Positions 11,223 through 21,100 of a stretch of DNA of 64,000 nucleotides are shown piece after piece. The stretch's first letter is position 1. Each line of letters begins with the position of its first letter. The notes under the pieces were generated by a model. The model ran no database searches. It was given only the letters and a program-made list of their open reading frames with translations, and was not told where the DNA came from. Source of the stretch: Nelumbo lutea (Eukaryota; Streptophyta; Magnoliopsida; Proteales; Nelumbonaceae). The position numbers and the translations under genes are program-made. The stretch is taken from the NCBI GenBank assembly GCA_022828595.1, contig JAKGHH010000004.1:58567421-58631420 (forward strand), written 5' to 3'.

Positions 11223-12815
11223 GGCCAAAATTTATCTATATTTTATGAGGTTTTTGCATGAAATTTTATGCTGGTTTAATTAGATTTTGCCCTATTTTAG
11301 CTTGATTGCAAGAAAGATTTCAGGGGGAGCCAAATCAACAAAAAGAAGGCAAAAGCAAGAAAAGAAAGCCCAAAATTTATCAAGTTCAGCCCGGCCCAGC
11401 CATGAGAGCAAGGGAGTTTCATTCGACCCAAGTAGTGCAAGCTAACTCTTTGGAAAACCCAAGGGAAGAAGCCTAACAAGAAGGAAATTTCGGCCCAGCC
11501 CATTTTTAGCCCAAATAATAGCCTAGAGTGTAGCCCACATGAGCTCAAAAGCAAGCTAAGTTGTAGCCCAAATAGCAGCCCAAAGGGAGCTAGGGGCGGC
11601 AACTCCTAGAAGTTTCTTGAAGAGAAGGAGGGAGCACTCTAGAAGGTTCATGAGGGGTGTAATACACCCAATTCTAGAGACTTCAAGAAGGGGCAAGAGC
11701 CCCCTTGAAAAACTATATAAGGAGGCCTCTAGGAGGGGGGAGAGGTGTTCAATTGCTTGAGAGGAAGGCTCTCCCACTCTTAGAGGTTCGGCCACCTTGA
11801 GAGAAGAGAAGAGAAGAAGGCTAGGCACAAGGAAGAAGAAGAAGAAGGGCTGAAGGAAGTTCAAGACAAGCAAGCTAGAAGAGAAGGTGAGTTCGAATTG
11901 AGGGTTTGTGATTCAAAGATCTTTTGTAATAAACCATTTGTAGTTTCATTCTCTTTTGATTTGACTTCAGTTTCTTTGTTATATTTTCTTTCTTCTTTCT
12001 CCTTGTTTCCATTCTTCCTTGATGTATTTCAGCTTGTAAAATTTCAGTTCAGCAATCTAATTCTTTTTTATTCATTCAAATGGTCATGAATTGTACTTGA
12101 AGTTTCTTGAATAAGGGTGTTATTGTAGATTATTTCGGCCAACTAACCTTCAAAACTCATATCTGAATTCTCAGATCTGAGATTGCAAGATCTGAATTGC
12201 TTGAAAGAGAATTCAGATCTGCAATTTTCAGATTGGCCGAATGGATCTAAAGCTTGGAATTCCTAGAGTGCTTGAGAGAGACTCTAGGAATTCAGATCTA
12301 CTATTCAAGAACTGAATTGAGTGCAAGGTTAGAGATAACTTGCACAATTCAGTTGGTGATCAATTCAGACTTGAATTGATGCCTTAGAAGTGTTTGAAGA
12401 AATGCATGCATGGGGATTAGATTCTTGCTAGAGATAGAAGAACCGTCACTCATGCATAGGATGAACATGCGCTTGAGAGAGGCTGTTCATGACCTTGGGG
12501 TTTCACCAAACCAAGGCTCAATCATGATTTATTTGAATGATCCAAATTGATAGATTGCTGAATTCTGAGATTGACATTTACTGCTTACTCTTCTAACCTG
12601 ATTTGAAGGCAATTGGGCCAATGATTAGATAGATTTTAATTTAGGATTTTTTTTAGCTTTCATTAAAGTTTTGATTTATTTGTCGATCAAATAAGAAGTG
12701 CTCAATTTAGTATTGGTAATTGTTTCCTAAATTCTCGTGGGAACGATACTTCACTCACTACTTTATTACTTGAACGGCTAGTGCACTTGCTAGTGTCACA
12801 ATGAGCCACACATCA
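11223..12815 (+). repeat. Ath-2 5' LTR
   Basis: Begins within the LTR, lacking about the first 14 bases seen in the 3' copy at 17446 (TGATGAACCTACAA). It ends ACACATCA, directly before the linker and primer site. It matches the 3' LTR over the about 350 bases that remain there. A TATA box is at 11714. Confidence 0.8.
11714..11720 (+). promoter_or_regulatory. Probable LTR TATA box
   Basis: TATATAA in the context AACTATATAAGGAGGCC, inside the Ath-2 5' LTR about 490 bases from its visible start. This is the expected U3 position for an RNA polymerase II promoter. No other promoter evidence is visible. Confidence 0.5.
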
Positions 12816-12821
12816 AGTTTT

Positions 12822-12839
12822 TGGCGCCGTTGCCGGGGA
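12822..12839 (+). other. Ath-2 primer-binding site
   Basis: TGGCGCCGTTGCCGGGGA follows the LTR end by six bases (AGTTTT). This exact type of primer site is characteristic of Athila-like Gypsy elements. Confidence 0.85.
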
Positions 12840-14840
12840 TTTAGGGAAACAATATTAGGAAACATTGAGCATTCTTAATCTGATCTCATTCAGCATTGCA
12901 TTCATAGTTGGGTTAATTTGCTAACTTTTTCATTTCAGCTTGGACTGCAACTGCTGTACTACTGTAATTGTGTTTTAGTAGATTACTTTCTCTTCCCTGT
13001 TTCAGTTTAATTTTAATAAAGGGAGACCTGTTTTCCTTTCTATCTTGAAGTTATTGTCTTCTAAAAGAAAAAAAAATTTGAAAACATGAGTGTTGCAGAT
13101 CTGAGTTGCATTCGACACTCAGATCTGCTATAGCAGAAGTGCAATACTCAGAAAAAAAAATATGTTCTCAGCCCTTTATTATTCTTTTCTTTCATTACAA
13201 AAAGAAAAAAAAATATATTTAGATAATGAAAAAAAAGAGAGAGAGAGAGAGAACCATATAACCGAAAGAATGGAAACCAAGGATTCAGATCAGAACTCAT
13301 ATCTGAGTTCAGATCTGAGTTCCCTTGAACTCAGACCTGAACTGATATAAATTCAAAGGGTAATTGGGGGTTATCTTCACCCCAATACACCCTAGAACAA
13401 ATCTGCTATCTCTATAAAACAATTGGATAGCATTGGGTAAAGAAATTCAGATCTGAAATCACCCAGATCTGAACTGGGACTGTGAACAGAGCAGGATAGA
13501 GGGCAGACTTTGCAATGCTAGATAACTTGTACTATGATTTTTTTTTGAGCTGATTTGGTTGAGAAAAAGTGTGTTTATTTTGAGGAAAAGAATAGCATGA
13601 GAGCTTTCAGATCTGAACTTCAAATCTGACTTTCAGATCTGAAACTCAAATCTGAATTTCAGATCTGAAACTCAAATCTGCTAGATTCAGATCTGAGTTA
13701 AGCTAATTGCAGGTCTGCATTCTGCTAGGTTCAGATCTGAGTTCATCTGAACTCAGACCTGAACCTACTCAATTATGACTGATATTTTGATACATCAGAC
13801 TTGTCTCATGGCTGAAAATGTAGCAAAGAATGAAAGAAATTTGATGTGAATTCAGACTTGGGGTCAGATCTGAGTTCAGTTGGTTGCAAATCTGCTAGGT
13901 TTAGATATGAGTTCATCTGAACTCAGACCTGAACCTACTCAATTCTGATGAGAATTTGGCACCCCATTCACAATGTGAGATATCAAATTAGCTTTAGGGA
14001 TCAAAGGGTAGCAAGGATTGAAAAATATTTGAAAGAATGATATGTAAGCCTTCAGATCTGAACCTCAGATTTGAGCTCAGATTTGAGCTCAGCTAGTTGC
14101 AGATCTGAATGCATGTGGGTTCAGATTTGAGCTCAGCTAGTAACAGCACCATTTGATGCATCAGACTTGCCTCATTGATGAAATATAAGCCATGAATGGT
14201 AAAATCAGATCTGAATTACATGAGAATCTGAGGCAGTATGAGTACATGATCTGAAATTTCTTTGAACTTGATGTTTTGTTATCTTTTAAATCTCTTGCAC
14301 CCGATCTGAATTGATGTTTGGATTAGATCTCTTGCAGCAGTTAACAATACCAAACATTGCAGATCTGATTTTTCAGGTCTTAGCAAGTGTTTGATATGCA
14401 TAAGCTATACAGGTTTGGGCTTCAAATGTAGAGCTTAAAATCCTTAAACCAAGCCTAACTCTGATATCAGCCCTAACGCATCACAGATTTGGTAGATGTA
14501 TATTGCAGTGTATACCAATGAGTGTGTATGAGATATACAACTCAGATCTGAATTATTATTTGTTAATTTCTCTGGACTAACAATACCAAAGACTTGTAGA
14601 TCTGAACTCAACTAATTTGGGTCTGAATTCAGATGTTGCAATCGATGGATGTAGATAAAGGAACCTTGAATAAGATGATTGGTTTAAATCTGCTTTTAGT
14701 ATAATCGGCTTCATTTATTCATGATAGGATGTAGGTTTTTGTATTCCAATAATTCACTTTACATTTTCAGTGTGATAGGATTAGTTATTTATTTTCTTTT
14801 GTGAATATTGGCCTTTTTATTGCTTTGACCTTAACAGTTT
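12840..14840 (+). other. Ath-2 leader rich in AGATCTGA motifs
   Basis: A two-kilobase untranslated leader between primer site and gag. It contains at least fifteen exact copies of AGATCTGA between about 13090 and 14610, mostly as TTCAGATCTGA, plus many one-base variants such as CAAATCTGA and CAGACCTGA. Three near-palindromes are built from the motif (13307-13342, 13726-13767, 13896-13937). There is no credible ORF. Confidence 0.75.
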
Positions 14841-15707
14841 ATGACAAGCAGACCTGAACTGGAAGAGATCCTTTACGACCCGGAGATTGAACGGACTCTC
14901 CGTGTCCGTTTAAGAGCTGCTAGGCAAGTCAGACAAGAAGCACAAGAAGCTCAAGAAGCTCAAGAAATGGCTGAGCAGAGGACTATGATGGACTATGTCA
15001 AACCCACTCTCACTGGAGTTGCCTCCAGCATTATCAGGCCCAATATTGCTGCTAACAACTTTGAGATCAAACCTGCCATCATACAATTGATTCAAAACAC
15101 GGTGCAATTCTGTGGATTGGCCCACGAAGATCTCAATGCACACATTTCTAACTTTTTAGAAATTTGTGACACCTTCAAACACAATGGGGTAAGTGATGAC
15201 GCCATTAGGTTGAGGTTATTCCCATTTTCTTTGAAGGATAAAGCCAAAGCTTGGTTGAACTCATTACCGGTAGGATCTATAGCCACATGGGATGAAATGG
15301 CCAGCCGTTTTCTCTCTAAATATTTTCCCCCTTCTAAAACTGCTAAAATGAGGAATGACATCACTACTTTTTTCCAGCAAGAGGGGGAATCTTTATATGA
15401 GTCATGGGAACGATACAAGGAGCTGTTAAGGAGAGTTCCTCACCATGGCCTCCCCATTTGGCTGCAAGTGCAGACTTTCTATAATGGTCTTACTGACTCA
15501 AATAAGACCATATTAGATGCTGCAGCCGGAGGCTCCATAAACAATAAGACTCCCGAGGTTGCCCATGCACTCATCGAGGAGATGGCAGCCAATAACTACC
15601 AATGGCATTCAGAAAGGACACCAGTTAGAAAGCAGCATGGCCTTCATAATGTGGATACATACACAGCTCTCTCTGCACAAATAGGAGCACTTAGCAAAAA
15701 AATTTGA
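14841..15707 (+). CDS. gag: Ath-2 Gag (N-terminal 288 residues)
   Basis: The translation from the ATG at 14841 has the plant Gypsy Gag core (retrotransposon gag domain) at about residues 90-200: FCGLAHEDLNAHISNFLEIC, then LRLFPFSLKDKAKAWLNSLP and WDEMASRFLSKYFPPSKT. Residues 33-45 are an EAQ repeat that probably forms a short coiled coil. Gag forms the virus-like particle and binds element RNA. The frame stops at 15707 shortly after a run of A (AGCAAAAAAATTTG), and the rest of Gag continues in another frame, so a one-base frameshift is likely. The domain core itself is uninterrupted and could still make a truncated capsid-like protein. No pol follows. Confidence 0.8.
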   Translation: MTSRPELEEILYDPEIERTLRVRLRAARQVRQEAQEAQEAQEMAEQRTMMDYVKPTLTGVASSIIRPNIAANNFEIKPAIIQLIQNTVQFCGLAHEDLNAHISNFLEICDTFKHNGVSDDAIRLRLFPFSLKDKAKAWLNSLPVGSIATWDEMASRFLSKYFPPSKTAKMRNDITTFFQQEGESLYESWERYKELLRRVPHHGLPIWLQVQTFYNGLTDSNKTILDAAAGGSINNKTPEVAHALIEEMAANNYQWHSERTPVRKQHGLHNVDTYTALSAQIGALSKKI

Positions 15708-16158
15708 TGAGATGCAGATGGCAGCTATGCATGTACAGTATGATAAGTGTGGGGGAGGCCATGATAGCACTGAATTCCAAGTTGGCAGTTAGTCTTTTCA
15801 GTCCACAAAACAAGTAGACTTTGTTGGCAACTTTACAAGACAGCCAGGAAATCAGTACCATCATGCCCATAACCCCGGATGGAGAGGCCACCTGAATCAG
15901 CATGCACCTAAGCCTTTCCACCAAAACTTCTATCAGCCGGAACCGAAATCTAACTTGGAGGAGCTGATGACCAAGTTCATAGCTAGTGCGGAAAATAGAT
16001 TTCAGAATAACGAAACATCGATAAGGAACTTGGAAACTCAGGTTGGGCAGCTGGCACAGATGATTTCAGAAAGGGTTCCGAGTACCTTACCTAGTAACAC
16101 CATGGTAAACCCAAGGGAACAAGAGGCTGTTGGGAGAATTCCCAATTCAGATACTTAG
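15703..16158 (+). pseudogene. Ath-2 Gag C-terminal part, frameshifted
   Basis: After the poly-A shift the translation continues as FDEMQMAAMHVQYDKCGGGH, a degenerate zinc-knuckle region, then reaches a stop near 15790. The open part at 15955-16158 reads NLETQVGQLAQMISERV and TLPSNTMVNPREQ, the conserved linker between Gag and protease in Athila elements. It ends at 16158, before any protease sequence. The absence of a protease motif downstream shows that the coding region was truncated here. Confidence 0.7.
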
Positions 16159-16412
16159 TCATAAACTGTCTTACTTGCTTTTTGTTTTTATTTTTCATAG
16201 CATTTAAGTTTAGTTAGTTTTTCTTAGAATTTAAATTGAATAAAGATACTGATCTCCTCTTCTAGTTTGCAAGTGATTTCTAGCAGAAGAAGTTTTCCAC
16301 CGACAACATATTGCAGAATTTAAGAATGATCTTTAGGGAAGTCCTCTAACTACCTCCTATTACTTGATGATGCTCTTGCTAGTTTTATTGTTACTGCCTA
16401 ACACTACGAATA

Positions 16413-16443
16413 TTGAGGACAATGTTCATCTTAAGTGTGGGGG
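16413..16443 (+). other. Upstream polypurine-like module
   Basis: TTGAGGACAA, eight bases, then TTAAGTGTGGGGG. The same two blocks with the same eight-base spacing recur at 17411-17441 beside the 3' LTR. This looks like a duplicated or second polypurine tract about 1 kb upstream of the 3' one. Confidence 0.65.
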
Positions 16444-16900
16444 AGTGAGCCCGAGGCTAGGGTATGAGGGCTGAAACCATGCACCCCAACACACATATGC
16501 AGGCAATGACATAACCAAAAAAGACTGGAACCCCTCAAGTTCATTACTATTTATTTGATGATTTTTTTTTTAAGAAGGAATTCAATGAGTTGAGGGAGAC
16601 TGATGTACTTGTTAAGTTTTTATTCTTGTGAATGACCCAATTTGATATATGCATGAGAAAAGGGGAGCTGAATATGCCTTTCAGCATGACTAGCCCTAAC
16701 TTCCTTCATGTGTATGGAAGCCCTTGATTTCATTGTTAATGGTCAAGAAAGCTAGTTCACATCTGAAGTGTTGATTCATGAGGTTTAATAATTGCAAAGA
16801 AGGACAAAAGCCCAAATTGACTCCGCTATTTTGAGCTGAATAGTAAAACTAGCAGCTCAGAACATGAGTCCTATTTACCTACCTCAAGTAAGTGACCAAT

Positions 16901-17060
16901 GTGAGATGGAGCATAAGATGCACTCACACCAAAAAAAAAAAAAAAAAAAAGAAAAGTAAAAGAGAGATAAAAGTGTGTGAGATGGAGCATAAAATGCACT
17001 CACACCGAAAAAAAAAAAAAAAAAGAAAAGGGTGAGATGGAGCATAAGATGCACTCACCC
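16901..17060 (+). repeat. Array of three short hairpins
   Basis: Units at 16901-16927, 16975-17005 and 17030-17060. Each has an outer stem (GTGAG with CTCAC, extended to seven pairs in units two and three), an invariant ATGGA, and an inner stem GCAT with ATGC around a three-base loop (AAG or AAA). The outermost pairs differ between units two and three in a compensatory way (GTGTGAG/CTCACAC against GGGTGAG/CTCACCC). Confidence 0.75.
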
Positions 17061-17410
17061 TTAGAAATAAGTAATTGTGGTGACAACCCAGGTTCAAAGG
17101 GGCACTCTAAAGTTGAACTCTCATTGAGATTTAGTTACAGATGTGAAACTTAGTGAAATTTGATTATTAACCTTGACAATTAAGGAGCTGATTTATATAT
17201 GAATTAGGAGTGAAGGCTAGACTATGATGAAATTCATATTCTCCTTTCCTTGGATCTGATACATATCTTAAATGGTAATTTACAAGAATAAGAGTTGAGA
17301 ACTTACAAAAGTTCCCCGACTACTCAATGCATTTCTATCTTAAAAAGTTCACCAGGTAAATGGTGAGAACAGAAGGGGGGGAATGTTCAGTTTATGGCTG
17401 ATGTCCTTGC

Positions 17411-17445
17411 TTGAGGACAAGCAAAAGCTTAAGTGTGGGGGTATT
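17411..17445 (+). other. Ath-2 3' polypurine tract
   Basis: TTGAGGACAA, eight bases, TTAAGTGTGGGGG, then TATT immediately before the LTR start TGATGAAC at 17446. The expected role is priming of plus-strand DNA synthesis. Confidence 0.75.
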
Positions 17446-17800
17446 TGATGAACCTACAATTTATCTATATTTTATGAGGTTTTTGCATGAAATTTTATGC
17501 TGGTTTAATTAGATTTTGCCCTATTTTACCTTGATTGCAAGAAAGATTTCAGGGGGAGCCAAATCAACAAAAAGAAGGCAAAAGCAAGAAAAGAAAGCCC
17601 AAAATTTATCAAGTTCAGCCCGGCCCAGCCATGAGAGCAAGGGAGTTTCATTCGACCCAAGTAGTGCAAGCTAACTCTTTGGAAAACCCAAGGGAAGAAG
17701 CCTAGCAAGAAGGAAATTTTGGACCAGCCCATTTTTAGCCCAAATAACAGCCTAGAGTGTAGCCCACATGAGCTCAAAAGCAAGCTAAGTTGCCGCCCCT
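17446..17800 (+). repeat. Ath-2 3' LTR, truncated
   Basis: Starts TGATGAACCT at 17446 and matches the 5' LTR from 11228 up to GCAAGCTAAGTTG near 17791, after which homology to the LTR in direct orientation ends. More than 1.2 kb of the LTR is missing. Confidence 0.8.
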
Positions 17801-17845
17801 AGCTGAAACAAGCCACCCCTAGCAAGAAGGAAATTCTGGTCCAGT
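17789..17845. other. Mosaic filler junction between Ath-2 and Cop-2
   Basis: Successive short pieces match different sources: AGTTGCCGCCCCTAGCT is the reverse complement of the Ath-2 LTR at 11588-11604; TAGCTGAAACAAGCCACCCC matches the Cop-2 LTR at 17896-17915; TAGCAAGAAGGAAATT matches the Ath-2 LTR near 17703; then Cop-2 LTR begins. This is what patchwork end-joining repair produces. Confidence 0.65.
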
Positions 17846-18150
17846 TCAAAGATTCAATTAATCCCACACTGTATGTGCCTAGGGTCTCACCCCGGTAGCT
17901 GAAACAAGCCACCCCAACCGACTTGGTGGCACCACAGTGTCAGCCTTGGCAGGATAGGTCTCCCCAGACCGACCCACTGGCTGTGAACGTTCTAAACTAA
18001 CACGAGTCTCAATAAGTGTCCAGTTTAAGGGTATTACACAAAAACATACCAAGGGAACATGAATCAAATATGTACTTTTATTCATTTACAATAAACTCAT
18101 AAAGTACATCAATTTTGATTGAAGCTAAGGGCATACAAAACTGTCTAACA
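17836..18150 (-). repeat. Cop-2 3' LTR, truncated
   Basis: Reads TGTTAGACAG from 18150 downward and matches 25448-25762 closely. It is cut near 17836 within the filler junction. Confidence 0.85.
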
Positions 18151-18160
18151 GCTCCCACTT
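18151..18160 (-). other. Cop-2 polypurine tract
   Basis: AAGTGGGAGC on the minus strand directly before the LTR start TGTTAGAC. The same tract precedes the 3' LTR of Cop-4 (57327-57336). Confidence 0.7.
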
Positions 18161-18164
18161 GCAC

Positions 18165-21100
18165 TTAGGTCCAATCAGGTACTAGCCGGAGTCCCATGCT
18201 TTCCACGTGTTTCTCAAACACTTTCTGTGATAGTGGCTTTGTCAATGGGTCTGCTACATTATCCGCTGACGCTACCTTCTGAATCAGGACGTCCCCTCTA
18301 CCAACAATCTCCCACAGTACGTGGTACTTCCTCTCGATGTGCTTCGACTTCGAGTGGGCTCGTGGCTCCTTAGCCTGAGCAATGGCTCCATTGTTGTCAC
18401 ACAACAATGGGATGGGTGATGTGTCGGACGGAACTACTCCCAACTCATGAATGAAGTTCTTCATCCATACGGCTTCTTTGGCAGCCTCACTTGCGGCAAT
18501 GTACTCAGCCTCGGTCGTGGAGTCTGCAGTGGACCCCTGTTTGCTGCTTTTCCAGCAAACAGCACACGATCCTATCGTGAAAACATATCCAGATGTAGAC
18601 TTTCTATCATCTGGGTTTGACTGGAAATCGGCATCTGTATACCCTTGGATCTGTAGTGAGCTACCGTCGAATACTAGACAAAACTCTTTTGTCCTTCGAA
18701 GGTACTCAAGTATGTTTTTCACAGCAGTCCAATGCTCCTGCCCTGGGTTGGCCTGAAATCTGCTTACTACACTCACTGCCTGAGCTATGTCAGGACGAGT
18801 GCACAGCATGGCATACATGATGCTCCCTACGGCAGAGGCATAGGGAACGTCTTTCATGCCATCAATCTCCTTAGAAGTCTTGGGAGACATCTTCTTGGAG
18901 AGAGTGACTCCATACCTGAAAGGAACATTTCCTTTCTTGGAGTTTTCCATGCTGTATCTCTTGACTATTTTGTCAATGTAGGCAGATTGGGATAATCCTA
19001 TTATCCGCTTCGATCTATCTCTATAGAGTCGAAGACCCAGTATATAGGAGGCTTCTCCAAGATCTTTCATGGAGAATTGCTGTGATAACCATACTTTCAC
19101 CGTAGTTAACATACCTACATCATTCCCAATGAGTAGAATGTCATCTACATACAGAATCAAGAAGGTAACCTTATCTCCACTGTACTTCCTGTAGACACAG
19201 GGTTCATCCGGATTCTGCTCAAAGTCAAACGATTTGACGGCAGAGTCAAAACGGATGTTCCAACTTCTAGAAGCTTGCTTAAGTCCATAAATGGATCTAT
19301 TAAGTTTACATACCATGTTTTCCTGACCTGCAGCAATGAAGCCTTGCGACTGCTGCATATAGATATCTTCAGTAAGATGTCCATTCAGGAATGCAGTTTT
19401 GACATCCATTTGCCAAATCTCATAATCATGGTATGCTGCTACAACTAGCAGGATCCTAATGGATTTAAGCATGGCCACAGGCGAAAAGGTTTCCTCATAA
19501 TCGATGCCCTTTTTCTGAGTGTACCCTTTCGCCACCAGATGAGCCTTGAAGGTCTCAACCTTACCATTTGGGCCCTTCTTCCTCTTGTAAATCCATTTGC
19601 AACCGATTGCTTTTACCCCGGAGGGCTGATCTACTAGAGTCCAGACTCCATTGGTCTCCATTGAGTCCATCTCTGCTCTCATGGCCTTCACCCACTTCTG
19701 AGAATCTATGTCCAACATAGCTTCCGTGTAAGTCACGGGATCCTCCTCACTAGTCAAGGTTTCCACCAGGTAACTATCCTGGTCATAACCATAACGGACT
19801 GGTGGCCTGGATACCCGAGTGGATCTTCTAGGTTGGTCACTACCTGGAACTTGTGGGACATCTCCCACTGCTCCTGAGCTCTCCTCATCAAGAACAACTT
19901 CCTGACGATGGGTGTCTAGGATATAGTTGGTTTCCAAGAATTGTGCATTACGACTGCAGAACACTTTCTGGTCACTTGGGTCATAGAATAGGTAACCTAC
20001 AGAGCCTTTTGGGTAGCCTACAAATAGGCAACGGCTGGTCTTGGATTCCAACTTGTCTGCACTCGTTCTCTTAATGTGTGCTGGACAACCCCAAATCTTC
20101 AAGTGTCTGACACTTGGTTTCTTTCCGGTCCAAAGTTCATATGGAGTATTCGGAACCGATTTGGTTGGAACCCGATTCAGCACATAAATCGCAGTCTCTA
20201 ATGCGTAACCCCAAAAGGATGTGGGTGACTCTGAGTGTATGAGAAGCGACCGGACCATATCCAAAAAGGTCCTATTCCTCCTCTCCGAAACACCGTTAAG
20301 TTGTGGTGTAGCAGGAGGAGCTAATTGTGATACTATCCCATTGTCCTTTAAGTAGTCCCTGAATTCGTCAGAGAGATACTCGCCACCTCGATCTGATCGA
20401 AGGGCCTTAATTTCTCTCCCTAACTGTTTCTCGGCCTCTTGTCTAAACTCTTTGAACTTTTCAAAGGATTCAGACTTGTGTCTCATTAGGTACACGTAAC
20501 CGTATCGTGAAAAATCATCAGTGAAGGTGATGAAATACACGTGTTGATTTCGTGTCCTAACACTCAGGGGACCACATACATCAATATGTATTAGGTCAAG
20601 TGTGCCCGTACATCTTTCATGCTTACCGTTAAATGGCCGTTTCGTCATCTTGCCTTGTAGGCAAGGCTCACAAGTGGGAAGATCTTCTACAGTTAGAAAA
20701 TCCAAAGGACCATCCTTTTCCAACCTTGTGATTCGGTCAACACCGATGTGGCCAAGTCGATAATGCCACAGACACGTGGGATCAACTGTATCATGAGCTC
20801 TCTTCTTAGAGATTTCAGCCGACGTAGTTTCGGTTATGTTAGTTTCTAGAGAAGGATGTAGAACATAGAGACCGTTCTCCAGTTCCCCGTATGTGATGAA
20901 TCTGTTGTTTCTTTTAACAGTAATCGTATTACTAAAGAAGACAGAATAACCATTTGCACACAGTTTTGAAACAGAAATCAAATTTCTCCTTAAATTTTGT
21001 ACATAAAGACAGTCTTTCAATACAATTATTCCTTCTCTAAAAATTAATTCCACGGTTCCTATGGCCGCGGCTACAACAGTTGCAGTAGTCCCCAAGAAGA

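Larger units (their letters stand above)
16159..17445 (+). other. Ath-2 non-coding 3' region with hairpin array
   Basis: No ORF is credible. The segment begins right after the Gag remnant and ends at the polypurine tract. It contains an upstream copy of the polypurine module (16413-16443), three hairpin units (16901-17060), two poly-A runs (16932-16950 and about 17009-17024), and the true polypurine tract at 17429-17445. Confidence 0.7.
10900..17840 (+). mobile_element. Ath-2: gag-only Athila-like element with rearranged ends
   Basis: Parts in order: inverted LTR fragments (10900-11222), 5' LTR (11223-12815), primer site, long leader, gag, non-coding 3' region, polypurine tract and truncated 3' LTR (17446-about 17800). 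No protease, RT or integrase is present. Both ends are abnormal: the left end is an inverted LTR copy and the right end is a mosaic junction with Cop-2, so no TSD can be read. Confidence 0.8.

Noticed and set aside
11297..11873. Minus-strand ORFs of about 100 residues, repeated at 17526-17783
   Set aside because: They lie within the Ath-2 LTRs, antisense to it, and translate to hydrophobic low-complexity sequence without a family match.
18451..18995. Plus-strand ORFs over the Cop-2 RNase H region
   Set aside because: Shadows of the intact minus-strand polyprotein.
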